From the NCBI RefSeq assembly GCF_014212135.1, contig NZ_JACJVQ010000030.1, positions 1 through 64,000 on the forward strand: a stretch of DNA of 64,000 nucleotides. The letters run 5' to 3'. A program made the translations under genes and the position numbers. Shown here piece by piece: positions 15,148 to 23,669 of the stretch. The notes below the pieces were generated by a model. That model had not been told where the DNA came from. It saw only the letters and a program-made list of their open reading frames with translations, and made no database searches. This stretch comes from Cohnella thailandensis (GTDB lineage: Bacteria; Bacillota; Bacilli; Paenibacillales; Paenibacillaceae). The number at the start of each line of letters is the position of its first letter. The first letter of the stretch is position 1.

Positions 15148-17180
15148 AGCGACCGTCCGAATGGATTTATCGTTATTCGACTCTCATCGTTCTCGGCTGG
15201 CTGCTTGCGCTCCTGCTCGCCGGAGGGCATGCGGGGCGACTGCATGAGGTGCTGGCCGGACCCGGCTTGACGGTCCGCGGTTCGGAGGAGCAGGCGGAGA
15301 AGCTGTGGAGAGAAGACGAGGGCGTCTCCGGCGAACCGCTGGCGGCGCTCTTCGAGAGCCTCGTCCCGGCCAACGAAGAACGGTTCGAAGCCGGCGTCGA
15401 GGCCGCCCTTGCCGAACTCCCCGCGATGGCCGGCCTCGTTCGAATAGAGAAGCTAGAGCCCTGGGCGGAGGAGGCGCGCTCCCGCTACCGGGCGGTTTTG
15501 TTCTCTTTTCGGCAAGAGGAGGACGAGCAGGGTCCCGCGGTGATTCAGCTGCGGGACTGGGCAGCGGGCTTGAACGAGTCCGGAGTCTATCGGATCGCGA
15601 TTACCGGGCAAGCGGCCGTTCAACTAGACGTGAACGAGTCCAGCCGTCTGGATATTCGGCAAGCGGAGCGAATCGGGCTGCCGATCGCTTTCGCGATCTT
15701 GTGCTTTTCACTTCGAGGCGTGCTTCCCGCCTTGCTCCCGATCGCGGCCGGCATGGCGTCCGTCGTGTTGGCGATGGCCGTTCTTCGCGGAATCGGAACG
15801 CGCTTCGAACTTTCCGTCTTCGTTCAAAGCGTCGTTCCGATGGTGGGACTTGCCCTGTGCATCGACTTCGCTCTGCTGCTCGTCAGCCGGTACCGGGAGG
15901 AATGCCGACGCCATTCGGCTCGCGAAGCTCTCGAGAGGACGATGAAGACCGCGGGGCGCTCCATCGTCCTCTCGACGCTTTGCGTCTTGGCCGGGCTCGG
16001 CAGCACGCTTTGGATTCGGCTTCCCGTGTTCAACAGCGTCGCTCTGAGCGCCATGATCGTGCTGATCGTTGCCGCCGCGGCTTCTTTGACCCTCGTTCCG
16101 GCTCTGCTGGTTCGGATGGATGCATCCGTTATCGGTAGAGGCGGCGGCACAAGCCCGCTGCGCCGCTTCTGGCGCGCATGGGGAGCTGCGACGCTCAAGA
16201 GGCCGCTCCGGCTGGCCCTGTCCGGAACGGTTCTGCTCCTGCTCTGCGTGGTTCCCGTCCTTCGGATGGACGTCGTCATTCCGGATGAAACCTCGCTGCC
16301 GGCGAACAACGAATCCAGGGTCGCGGCTGGGCGAATCCACGATTTTTTTCTCCCTCCCGGGGCCACTTTCATCAAAATCGTCGCACAAAGCCGGCATGCT
16401 GCATTAGATGAGAAGGAGCTCTCGGAATGGAAACGCCTGTATCGCGCGGTGGAACAAGATCCCCGCGTGTTGTTCGCCGGCGCTCCTTCCCTGAACGGAG
16501 AGGGGAATCGGGCGTGGCTGAACGTATGGATCGGGGCGCGGGCGGAATCCGGGGAAGCCGCCGCTTGGGTGCGGGAACTGCGGCAGGCCCCCTATGAATT
16601 GAATATCTATTTGGCGGGCAAACCCGTCGAGCGGCAAGAGATTCTAAGCGAGATAGCGCGGGGAATAAAAAAGGCGATCCCAACGCTGCTTCTCACGAAT
16701 TATTTTCTGCTGCTGCTGGCGTTTCGGTCTTATGTTATCCCTTTTAAAGCGGTCCTCATGAACGCTCTCGCCATCGCGGCCGCGTTCGGGATCGTTACCT
16801 TGGCGTTCCAAGGGGGCTTGTTAGGCATGCCTCAAGAGGGAATCGCGGTCGTCGTTCCGGTGTTCGTCTTCGGCCTCGCCTTCGGGATCAGCATGGATTA
16901 CGGCGTATTTCTGCTGACGCGCATCGCGGAGAATTATCGACGCACCGGCGATAACGACCGGGCCGTCCTTGAAGGACTCGCCGCGACCGGGCCGATGATC
17001 ACCTCCGCCGCTGCCATCATGACGGCGGTTTGTTTGCCATTCGCCTGGGGCGACGTGGCCGGCGTAAGGCAGCTGGGAGTCGGTTTGACGGCGGCCGTCC
17101 TGCTTGACGCCACTCTCGTTCGGATGCTGCTGGTCCCGACGTGGATGAAGCTTCTCGGCCGTTGGAATTGGTATTTTTGA
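15144..17180 (+). CDS. MMPL/RND-family lipid exporter
   Basis: A 678-residue transporter of the MmpL-like RND group, which export lipids in monoderm bacteria. Layout: N-terminal helix (about 10-30), an extracytoplasmic domain (30-175), five to six helices (about 185-365), a second extracytoplasmic domain (400-520), and another helix bundle. The conserved helix-4 motif appears twice as MVGLALCIDFALLLVSRYREE and FGLAFGISMDYGVFLLTRIAE, each with the Asp-Tyr/Phe proton-relay pair. It is translationally coupled to the flavoprotein gene and is the likely exporter or membrane-inserter of the polyketide lipid. No operon terminator of strength is visible; only a small GACTCT/AGAGTC hairpin at 17195-17210. 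Confidence 0.92.
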   Translation: MKRPSEWIYRYSTLIVLGWLLALLLAGGHAGRLHEVLAGPGLTVRGSEEQAEKLWREDEGVSGEPLAALFESLVPANEERFEAGVEAALAELPAMAGLVRIEKLEPWAEEARSRYRAVLFSFRQEEDEQGPAVIQLRDWAAGLNESGVYRIAITGQAAVQLDVNESSRLDIRQAERIGLPIAFAILCFSLRGVLPALLPIAAGMASVVLAMAVLRGIGTRFELSVFVQSVVPMVGLALCIDFALLLVSRYREECRRHSAREALERTMKTAGRSIVLSTLCVLAGLGSTLWIRLPVFNSVALSAMIVLIVAAAASLTLVPALLVRMDASVIGRGGGTSPLRRFWRAWGAATLKRPLRLALSGTVLLLLCVVPVLRMDVVIPDETSLPANNESRVAAGRIHDFFLPPGATFIKIVAQSRHAALDEKELSEWKRLYRAVEQDPRVLFAGAPSLNGEGNRAWLNVWIGARAESGEAAAWVRELRQAPYELNIYLAGKPVERQEILSEIARGIKKAIPTLLLTNYFLLLLAFRSYVIPFKAVLMNALAIAAAFGIVTLAFQGGLLGMPQEGIAVVVPVFVFGLAFGISMDYGVFLLTRIAENYRRTGDNDRAVLEGLAATGPMITSAAAIMTAVCLPFAWGDVAGVRQLGVGLTAAVLLDATLVRMLLVPTWMKLLGRWNWYF

Positions 17181-17242
17181 GCTATTTCCCTAAAGACTCT
17201 ATAAAGAGTCGATAAATTCCGAGGCGCGGCATAAGTTTCTTT

Positions 17243-17271
17243 TTGACAAATGAATTTAACCGTAGCATAAT
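17243..17271 (+). promoter_or_regulatory. SigA promoter of the LTA synthase-like gene
   Basis: TTGACA, 17-bp spacer, CATAAT; followed by an untranslated leader of about 110 nt in which no known element was recognised. Confidence 0.75.
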
Positions 17272-17388
17272 GGTGTCTATCAAATGTTCGCCTATGTAAA
17301 TTCAACTAAGAAAAGTCGTAAAAAACTCAGGCTGCCATTATTCCAATCAGCCTGTTTTTGATGCGCGCGCAAGAAAGGAGATGCGAAA

Positions 17389-19401
17389 ATGGCGTTATTT
17401 AAAGAATTAAAGAGCAAGCTGTTTATATTTTTCACCGTCATTCTGTTTCTTAAGGGTGCGCTGGCGTGGTTCGTCGTGTTCGACAACGGTCCTTCTTGGA
17501 CGACGCTGCTCACGGAGATTCCGGTCTTCTGGATCGTCTTCTGCTTCATCGAGTGGTTCGCGACGAAGAGAAAGGTCCTGTATTACATGATCGCGAACTT
17601 CCTGATTACGCTGCTCTACTTCGCGGTGCTTATGTATTACAAGTATTACGGAGTCATCGCCACCTATCACGCCCTTGGCCAAGCGGATAAAGTAACGAAG
17701 GTCGGGGAAAGCACTTATTCGTTGATGGATCCTTATTACCTGCTGATCTTCATCGATATTATCATCTTTGCCGCCTTCTTCATGTTCCGTCCGAAGAGCA
17801 TCGCGAAGATGAAGGCGATGGGCATGCAGCGCACGAACCGCCGGGTCCTGCTCGGTGCCTTCATTCTGTCCGTCGCGCTCTGCATCTTCAACATCTGGCC
17901 GAACCATGCCAGCATGAACGAGACGAAGAAAGCCGAAGAGATGGGCATTCTTAATTACGAAGTGTACACGATCGTCAACGACACGACGAAGGAAGAGGAG
18001 ATCATTCCGAAGGAAGAGATCACCCAGGAAGCGATTGACCGACTCAAGGGCATCTCCAAGCCGGCCAACCCGCAGTTCTACGGCGCCGACAAGGGCAAGA
18101 ACCTGATCATCATCCAGATGGAATCGTTCCAGAACTTCCTGATCGGCCTTAAGATCGACGGCCAAGAGATTACGCCTAACATGAATAAACTGGCGGCGGA
18201 TAATTTCCACTTCACGCAATTCTTCACGAGCGCGGGAGCGGGAACGACCTCCGACGCGGAATATACGGTCAACACTTCGCTTTACGTTCCGAAGAACGAG
18301 CCCGCTATCCAGAACTACGTCAAGAAGGCGCTGCCTAGCTTGCCGAAGCTGCTTGAAGCGAACGGATATTCGACGGCTACGTTCCATACGAACGACGTCA
18401 GCTTCTGGAACCGCACGGAGCTGTATAAGGCGATCGGCTTCCAGAAGTACTACGACAAAACCTTCTACGGCGACAATCAAGACGAACACGTGGCTTTCGG
18501 CGCCAACGACGAGGTTCTGTATTCCAAGACGATCGACGTCCTGAAGGAGATGGACAAGAGCGAGCAGCCGTTCTACTCGCACATTCTGTCCATGACGGCC
18601 CACCATCCGTTCCACCTGCCCGAGAGCATGTACAAGATGGATCTGCCGGACGAATTGGAAGGCACGCTGGTCGGCGACTACATCCGATCCCAGAACTACG
18701 CCGACTATGCTCTGGGTCAGTTCATCGACGATCTGAAATCGAGCGGCCTGTGGGATGACAGCGTCGTTCTCCTGTACGGCGACCATCAAGGAATCAGCAA
18801 GTTCTTGATCGACGATAAAGAGAAGGATTATCTCAAGAATATTCTCGGCAAGGACTACGACTATACCGAAGTGCTGAACATCCCTCTTATCATGCACGCT
18901 CCGGGAGTCACCTATCCGAGCGAGATCAAGACGACGGGAGCTCAAGTGGACATCATGCCGACGGTGGCGAACCTGCTCGGCGTCTCGATGGACAATCAAA
19001 TCCACTTCGGACAGGATTTGCTGAATCAGACTTCGAACGTGCTGCCGATGAGACACTTCCTGCCGACAGGATCGTTCATCAACGACACGCAGCTGTTTAT
19101 TCCGGGTATCGAATACAAGGACGGCATTCATTACTCGATCGAAGACAACAGCGAGTCGACGACCGGATCGGACGAATGGGAGTACCTTAACGCGCTGAAG
19201 CTGCTGCAGATGTCGGACAGCTTCGTGAAGCAATTGCCGGAGGCCGATCCGTCCGACGCGCCGGTGAATGCCGTGGAATTCGCGAACGACGCGGATGCCG
19301 CTAGCACCGAGGATGCCGCTAGCACCGAGGACGCCGCGAGTACCGACGATGTCGCGACTGAATCGCCTTCCGCATCGGCCGAAGCAACGCCTGCGGAATA
19401 A
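17389..19401 (+). CDS. ltaS: Lipoteichoic-acid synthase family glycerolphosphotransferase
   Basis: A 670-residue enzyme polymerising glycerolphosphate from phosphatidylglycerol outside the membrane. Five N-terminal helices (to about residue 175) precede the sulfatase-like catalytic domain: IIIQMESFQ with the metal-binding Glu, nucleophile Thr287 in GAGTTSDAEY, YGDHQG, and APGV with the following HAPG-type loop. The C-terminal 45 residues are low-complexity, with tandem DAASTED units encoded by an 18-bp repeat. RBS AAAGGAG lies eight bases before the ATG. Several paralogues (LtaS, YfnI, YqgS, YvgJ) occur in Bacillales, so the exact paralogue is uncertain. Confidence 0.9.
   Translation: MALFKELKSKLFIFFTVILFLKGALAWFVVFDNGPSWTTLLTEIPVFWIVFCFIEWFATKRKVLYYMIANFLITLLYFAVLMYYKYYGVIATYHALGQADKVTKVGESTYSLMDPYYLLIFIDIIIFAAFFMFRPKSIAKMKAMGMQRTNRRVLLGAFILSVALCIFNIWPNHASMNETKKAEEMGILNYEVYTIVNDTTKEEEIIPKEEITQEAIDRLKGISKPANPQFYGADKGKNLIIIQMESFQNFLIGLKIDGQEITPNMNKLAADNFHFTQFFTSAGAGTTSDAEYTVNTSLYVPKNEPAIQNYVKKALPSLPKLLEANGYSTATFHTNDVSFWNRTELYKAIGFQKYYDKTFYGDNQDEHVAFGANDEVLYSKTIDVLKEMDKSEQPFYSHILSMTAHHPFHLPESMYKMDLPDELEGTLVGDYIRSQNYADYALGQFIDDLKSSGLWDDSVVLLYGDHQGISKFLIDDKEKDYLKNILGKDYDYTEVLNIPLIMHAPGVTYPSEIKTTGAQVDIMPTVANLLGVSMDNQIHFGQDLLNQTSNVLPMRHFLPTGSFINDTQLFIPGIEYKDGIHYSIEDNSESTTGSDEWEYLNALKLLQMSDSFVKQLPEADPSDAPVNAVEFANDADAASTEDAASTEDAASTDDVATESPSASAEATPAE
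19294..19347 (+). repeat. 18-bp tandem repeat in the 3' end of the LTA synthase gene
   Basis: Units at 19294-19311, 19312-19329 and 19330-19347: the first two are identical (GATGCCGCTAGCACCGAG), the third diverged, then a decayed partial unit. Each encodes DAASTE or DAASTD. In-frame units allow tail-length change by slippage. Confidence 0.8.
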
Positions 19402-19416
19402 TAAATCGCTGCAAGT

Positions 19417-19447
19417 AAGCTCCGGAGCCTTTGGCTTCGGAGTTTAT
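19417..19447 (+). terminator. Terminator after the LTA synthase gene
   Basis: 13-bp stem AAGCTCCGGAGCC / GGCTTCGGAGTTT (two G-T pairs), loop TTT; short T-rich tail. Confidence 0.65.
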
Positions 19448-19520
19448 TCGCGTTAGCAAGCCGAATGGAGATATAATGCAATCATAACGATTTTATCGCA
19501 AAGCGATAAGGAGGATACCG

Positions 19521-20495
19521 ATGACAAGAGTGCATTGGACCGGCACCGATCTGAGCAGCAGCCCGATCGGGCTCGGGGGAGCGAACTTGGGCAGCACGAT
19601 CTCGAAGCAGGAGTCGTTTCGCCTGATGGACGAATACGAGGAGCTTGGCGGCAATATGGTGGATACCGCGCAGGTGTATGCGAACTGGCTGCCCGACGCG
19701 GAGAGGAGCATCAGCGAGACGACGATCGGCGATTGGATGAAGCAGAGGGGCAATCGGGACCGCTTGCTCGTCACGACCAAAGGAGCTCACCCCCTGTTCG
19801 AATCGATGACGGTCTCGAGAATGTCCGACGGCGATCTGCGGGAAGACCTCGAGGGAAGCCTTCGCCGCCTGCAGGTCGATGTCATCGATATGTACTGGCT
19901 TCATCGCGACGACGAGAGCCGGGGCGTCGGGGAGATCGTCGAGAGAATGAACGGCTTCGTACGCGAGGGTTCGATCCGGTATTTTGGCTGTTCGAACTGG
20001 ACGGCGGCCCGAATTCGCGAAGCGCAGCAATATGCCGCTCAACACGGGCTTCAAGGGTTCGTCGGCAATCAGATGATGTGGAGCCTGCCCGTCGCCGATC
20101 GCGCCGGTCTTCAGGATCCGACGCTCGTTCCGATGGACCGGGAGACGATGGAGCTTCACCGCGCCGCGGAGCTGACGGCCGTTCCGTATTCGTCCCAAGC
20201 GCAAGGCGTCTTCAGCAAGTGGGACAAGGGGACGCATGCTTGGGACGACGACAGGATCGCTCCCCAGTATCGGTCGCAGACCAACGTGGAGAGGTTCGCC
20301 AGAGCGCGGAAGCTCGCCAGGGAACTGAACGTGCCCATCGGTCAATTGGCGCTTGCTTATTTGACGAGCCAGCCTTTTCCCACCGTGCCGATAATCGGCT
20401 GCAACACGCTGGAGCAGCTTCGCGAGAGCATGCAAGCGGCCGCCCTGCGCTTGACGCCCGCTCAGCTCGATTATTTGGACAACGATCTCCAATAG
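19521..20495 (+). CDS. Aldo/keto reductase
   Basis: A 324-residue NADPH-dependent oxidoreductase with the TIM-barrel AKR layout. The catalytic tetrad positions are recognisable as Asp and Tyr in NMVDTAQVYANW, Lys in VTTKGAH and His in YWLHRDD; IRYFGCSNWTAARI and the cofactor-binding VPIIGCNTLEQLRES follow. AAGGAGG precedes the ATG by eight bases. It is transcribed alone, upstream of the LacI operon, which has its own promoter 15 bp past this stop. Substrate unknown, probably a sugar aldehyde given the neighbours. Confidence 0.88.
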   Translation: MTRVHWTGTDLSSSPIGLGGANLGSTISKQESFRLMDEYEELGGNMVDTAQVYANWLPDAERSISETTIGDWMKQRGNRDRLLVTTKGAHPLFESMTVSRMSDGDLREDLEGSLRRLQVDVIDMYWLHRDDESRGVGEIVERMNGFVREGSIRYFGCSNWTAARIREAQQYAAQHGLQGFVGNQMMWSLPVADRAGLQDPTLVPMDRETMELHRAAELTAVPYSSQAQGVFSKWDKGTHAWDDDRIAPQYRSQTNVERFARARKLARELNVPIGQLALAYLTSQPFPTVPIIGCNTLEQLRESMQAAALRLTPAQLDYLDNDLQ

Positions 20496-20509
20496 ACCGT
20501 TAAATTCTA

Positions 20510-20551
20510 TTGACCGCAGGAAAAGGAAATGAGATAATGTACGCGCGTACA
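20510..20551 (+). promoter_or_regulatory. SigA promoter with LacI-type operator (autoregulation)
   Basis: -35 TTGACC (20510-20515), 17-bp spacer, -10 GATAAT (20533-20538). The perfect 14-bp palindrome TGTACGCGCGTACA (20538-20551) with a central CG, as in LacI/GalR operators, begins at the last base of the -10 box and would cover the transcription start. The gene downstream encodes a LacI-family protein. Confidence 0.75.
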
Positions 20552-20619
20552 CTAACTGAAATCCGGATTAAGAGCTTGTCCATAAGCTTGGAATGAAGAC
20601 GAGGTGAGACGGTTTCCCA

Positions 20620-21669
20620 ATGGCATCGCGCAAAGAAGTGGCCGATCTGGCCGGCGTCTCCGAAGCGACCGTATCCCGGGTGCTGAACAACGTCGGTCCT
20701 ATTAAAGAAGAGACGCGCCGCAAAGTACTGGAAGCGGCCGACCGGCTTGGCTACCAGCTGAATGCGATTGCCTCCAGCTTCGCGAAGGGGAGAAGCGGGA
20801 ATATCGGAGTCGTTCTGCCGCACGTTCCGAAGGTAAGGCTGTTCTCGACCTTCTATTTCTCGGAAATTCTTAGCGGCATCGGCGAGGCGGTACAGGAAGC
20901 GGGCATGGGACTTTTGCTGCTGTACCGGGAGCCCGGAGCGGAATTCGATTACCTGTCGCTTTTTCGCACGTCGAGGATCGATGCCTGCCTGGTGCTGGGA
21001 GCGACCTCCTTGCCCGAGGAAGAGCGGTCGATCTCCGCAATGGCGGACTCGGATATGCCCTTCTACGTTATCGATCAGAAATACGAGAATCCGGGAATCC
21101 CGTCCGTGCTCGCGGATCACGTGCAAGGAAGCTATCTGGCGGCGAAGCATCTTCTGGATCGCGGGCATCGGAGCATCGGCTTCCTGAACGGCTCGCCCCA
21201 CTATTCGAACAGCCGGGATCGGCTGGAAGGCTACCGCCGGGCGCTCCGGGAGAGAGACATCCCGTTCGACGAGCGCCTGCTCTTCGAAGGGAATTACAGC
21301 CGGAAGAGCGGCTTCGAGGCGGCGGAAGCGATCCTTCGAGTCTTGGACCGGCTGGATGCCGTCGCCTGCTCGAACGATCGGATGGCGATCGGATTGATCC
21401 AAGGGCTCAAGGAAGCGGGGGTTCCCGTTCCCGGTCGCCTGCCGGTGATCGGGTATGACGATTCCGACGCGGCGGCGTTCGTCGATCCGCCTTTATCGAC
21501 CGTTCGCGTGCCTTTTTACGAGATGGGGAAGCTGGCGGCGGAACGATTGATGCGGGAGCTGTCGCCGGCGGCGAAGGCCGGGGGATCGGAGGCCGAGGCC
21601 GGCCGAATCGAAATTCTGCCGACCTCGCTTGTCATTCGGCAATCAAGTTTAACTGCGAAGGAGAGCTAG
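20620..21669 (+). CDS. LacI family transcriptional repressor
   Basis: A 349-residue repressor. The N-terminal helix-turn-helix and hinge are canonical (KEVADLAGVSEATVSRVLNNVGPIKEETRRKV, then LGYQLNAIASSFAKGRSGNIGVVLP), followed by a type I periplasmic-binding-fold sensor (VLADHVQGSYLAAKHLLDRGH, VACSNDRMAIGLIQGLKEAG, GYDDSDAAAFVDPPLSTV). It heads an operon with a ThuA-like protein (4-bp gap) and a Gfo/Idh/MocA oxidoreductase, and its own promoter carries a LacI-type palindrome, so it probably represses this operon until a sugar-derived ligand binds (inference). Confidence 0.92.
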   Translation: MASRKEVADLAGVSEATVSRVLNNVGPIKEETRRKVLEAADRLGYQLNAIASSFAKGRSGNIGVVLPHVPKVRLFSTFYFSEILSGIGEAVQEAGMGLLLLYREPGAEFDYLSLFRTSRIDACLVLGATSLPEEERSISAMADSDMPFYVIDQKYENPGIPSVLADHVQGSYLAAKHLLDRGHRSIGFLNGSPHYSNSRDRLEGYRRALRERDIPFDERLLFEGNYSRKSGFEAAEAILRVLDRLDAVACSNDRMAIGLIQGLKEAGVPVPGRLPVIGYDDSDAAAFVDPPLSTVRVPFYEMGKLAAERLMRELSPAAKAGGSEAEAGRIEILPTSLVIRQSSLTAKES

Positions 21670-21673
21670 AGAC

Positions 21674-22393
21674 ATGAGACGAGCGCTTATCGTCTGGGGC
21701 GGATGGGATGGCCATCAGCCGAAGGAAGTAGCGGAGTTATTTCGAAAGACACTGGAGAAGGAAAATTTCGAGGTCGAGGTATCGGATACGCTGGAGGCCT
21801 TCGCGGACGCGGAGAAGCTGATGGGACTCGATCTGATCGTGCCGGTCTGGACGATGGGGAAGATCGAGCAGGCTTGGGTGAACAACGTATCGGCCGCCGT
21901 TCAAGCGGGCGTCGGTCTTGCCGGCTGCCACGGGGGAATGTGCGATTCGTTCCGCGAGAACGTGGATTGGCAGTTCATGACCGGCGGACAATGGGTCGCT
22001 CATCCGGGCAACGACGGCGTGGAATACACCGTGAACATCAAGGCGGGCTCCAGCCCCCTGACCGAAGGCATCGATGATTTCGCGGTGAAGAGCGAGCAGT
22101 ACTACCTTCATGTCGATCCGGCCGTCGAAGTTCTCGCGACGACTCGGTTCCCGACGGCGCCTGGCCCCCATTCGCTGAACAAGGCCGTCGATATGCCGGT
22201 CGTCTGGACGAAGCGGTGGGGCGTCGGACGGGTTTATTACAATTCGCTCGGCCATCAGGCGAACATTATCGAGATGCCGGTCGTGACCGAGCTGATGCGC
22301 CGAGGGTTCCTCTGGTGCGCAGACGGCAAGGCGGCGGCTTCCGGGTCTCAGAGCTCGGGAGCTTACACGGGCATGGCGGACAGCCAACTTTAA
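21674..22393 (+). CDS. ThuA domain protein
   Basis: A 239-residue protein with a class I glutamine-amidotransferase-like fold of the ThuA family, named after trehalose-utilisation genes and usually found with Gfo/Idh/MocA dehydrogenases; biochemical activity is not well established. Recognisable segments are ALIVWGGWDGHQPKE, VQAGVGLAGCHGGMCDSF (nucleophile-elbow-like CHGG), and GVGRVYYNSLGHQANII. It lies between the LacI repressor and an oxidoreductase in one operon, which suggests conversion of an unusual sugar. Confidence 0.87.
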   Translation: MRRALIVWGGWDGHQPKEVAELFRKTLEKENFEVEVSDTLEAFADAEKLMGLDLIVPVWTMGKIEQAWVNNVSAAVQAGVGLAGCHGGMCDSFRENVDWQFMTGGQWVAHPGNDGVEYTVNIKAGSSPLTEGIDDFAVKSEQYYLHVDPAVEVLATTRFPTAPGPHSLNKAVDMPVVWTKRWGVGRVYYNSLGHQANIIEMPVVTELMRRGFLWCADGKAAASGSQSSGAYTGMADSQL

Positions 22394-22415
22394 TCGCGGG
22401 CGAGGAGAGAGGCAC

Positions 22416-23516
22416 ATGGGGAAAATTAAGGCCGGCATTATCGGTACGGGCAACATAAGCGGAATTTATCTGAAGAACGGGAGCCGCTTCGACTCCATGG
22501 AGATCGTCGCTTGCGCGGATCTGGACGTGGAACGCGCCAAGGCAAGGGCGGCCGAATACGGAATCCGGGGCTGCTCGGTGGAGGAGCTTCTGGCGTCGGA
22601 CGACATCCAATTGGTCATCAACCTGACCATTCCGCAGGCGCACGCGTCCGTCTGCATTCAAGCGTTGGAAGCGGGCAAGCACGTCTACGTGGAGAAGCCG
22701 CTGTCCGTTACAAGCGAGGAAGCGCGACGGATTCTCGAGACCGCCGAGCGGAAGGGGCTAAGGGTAGGAGGCGCTCCGGATACGTTCCTCGGAGGCGGCA
22801 TCCAGTCTTGCATCAAGCTGATCGACGAAGGGAAGATCGGCACCCCGATCGGGGCGACGGCGTTCATGATGAGCGGCGGCCACGAGAGCTGGCATCCCGA
22901 TCCTGCGTTCTATTACCGCACGGGCGGCGGGCCGATGTTCGATATGGGGCCTTATTATTTGACCGCTCTCGTCTCGATGCTGGGGCCGATTTCCCGGGTG
23001 ACCGGATCCGCGAGAATCTCCTTCCCGGAGAGAACGATTACGAGCAAGCCGAAAGCCGGGGAGAAAGTCGAAGTCGAAGTGCCGACCCATGTGGCGGGCA
23101 TCCTTGATTTCGCTTCCGGACCGATCGGCACGATTCTGACCAGCTTCGATGTCAAGGGAGGCTCGACGCTCCCCTGGATCGAAGTTTACGGCAGCGAAGG
23201 CTCTCTGCTCGTGCCGGACCCGAATAACTTCGGCGGCACGATCCGGCTGCGCAAGGCCGGCGAGCGGGAGTGGACCGACATCCCGCTTACGCACGGGAGC
23301 GCGGAGAACGCCCGCGGCATCGGAGCGGCGGACATGGCCAAGGCGATCCGGGACGGCCGGCCGCACCGGGCGAACGGAGCGCTCGCCTATCATGTGCTGG
23401 AAGCCATGGAAGGCTTCCACGCCGCCTCCGGGAGCGGAACGCATTACGCGATGAAGAGCTCCTGCGAGCGCCCGGCTCCGCTTCCGGCGGGACTGAGCGA
23501 TTTCGCTCTGGACTAA
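22416..23516 (+). CDS. Gfo/Idh/MocA family oxidoreductase
   Basis: A 366-residue NAD(P)-dependent dehydrogenase. The N-terminal Rossmann motif is AGIIGTGNISGIYLKN, the family motif is VYVEKPLSVTSEEARR (about residues 92-107), and the C-terminal domain contains GGPMFDMGPYYLTALVSMLG, where the catalytic Asp/His-type residues lie. GAGGAGAGAGGC precedes the ATG. Last gene of the LacI-ThuA operon, closed by a strong terminator. The pairing with ThuA is recurrent in sugar catabolic operons. Confidence 0.9.
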   Translation: MGKIKAGIIGTGNISGIYLKNGSRFDSMEIVACADLDVERAKARAAEYGIRGCSVEELLASDDIQLVINLTIPQAHASVCIQALEAGKHVYVEKPLSVTSEEARRILETAERKGLRVGGAPDTFLGGGIQSCIKLIDEGKIGTPIGATAFMMSGGHESWHPDPAFYYRTGGGPMFDMGPYYLTALVSMLGPISRVTGSARISFPERTITSKPKAGEKVEVEVPTHVAGILDFASGPIGTILTSFDVKGGSTLPWIEVYGSEGSLLVPDPNNFGGTIRLRKAGEREWTDIPLTHGSAENARGIGAADMAKAIRDGRPHRANGALAYHVLEAMEGFHAASGSGTHYAMKSSCERPAPLPAGLSDFALD

Positions 23517-23533
23517 GAGAGAGCGTTAGCGAG

Positions 23534-23580
23534 ACAAGAGAGAGACCGGATGGCGGCGCCATCCGGTCTTTTCTCTTGTT
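23534..23580 (+). terminator. Terminator of the LacI-ThuA-Gfo/Idh operon
   Basis: GACCGGATGGC / GCCATCCGGTC stem with loop GGC, extended by flanking CAAGAGA / TCTCTTG, with an internal TTTT. Confidence 0.85.
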
Positions 23581-23600
23581 CCGAAGCGTCGATAAACCGA

Positions 23601-23628
23601 TTGACGAGGACGAGGAAGATGGGATAAG
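23601..23628 (+). promoter_or_regulatory. Possible SigA promoter of the PLD-like lipoprotein
   Basis: TTGACG, 16-bp spacer, GATAAG, 42 bp upstream of the start codon. Confidence 0.4.
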
Positions 23629-23669
23629 TTAGGTTAATCCATGAAAACCATCTAAGGAGAATCGAAAGA

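Noticed and set aside
17407..19233. 608-codon open frame antisense to the LTA synthase-like gene
   Set aside because: It mirrors the codon structure of the real gene, is rich in Arg/Val/Glu/Asp without a fold-like pattern, and has no ribosome binding site; a GC-skewed shadow frame.
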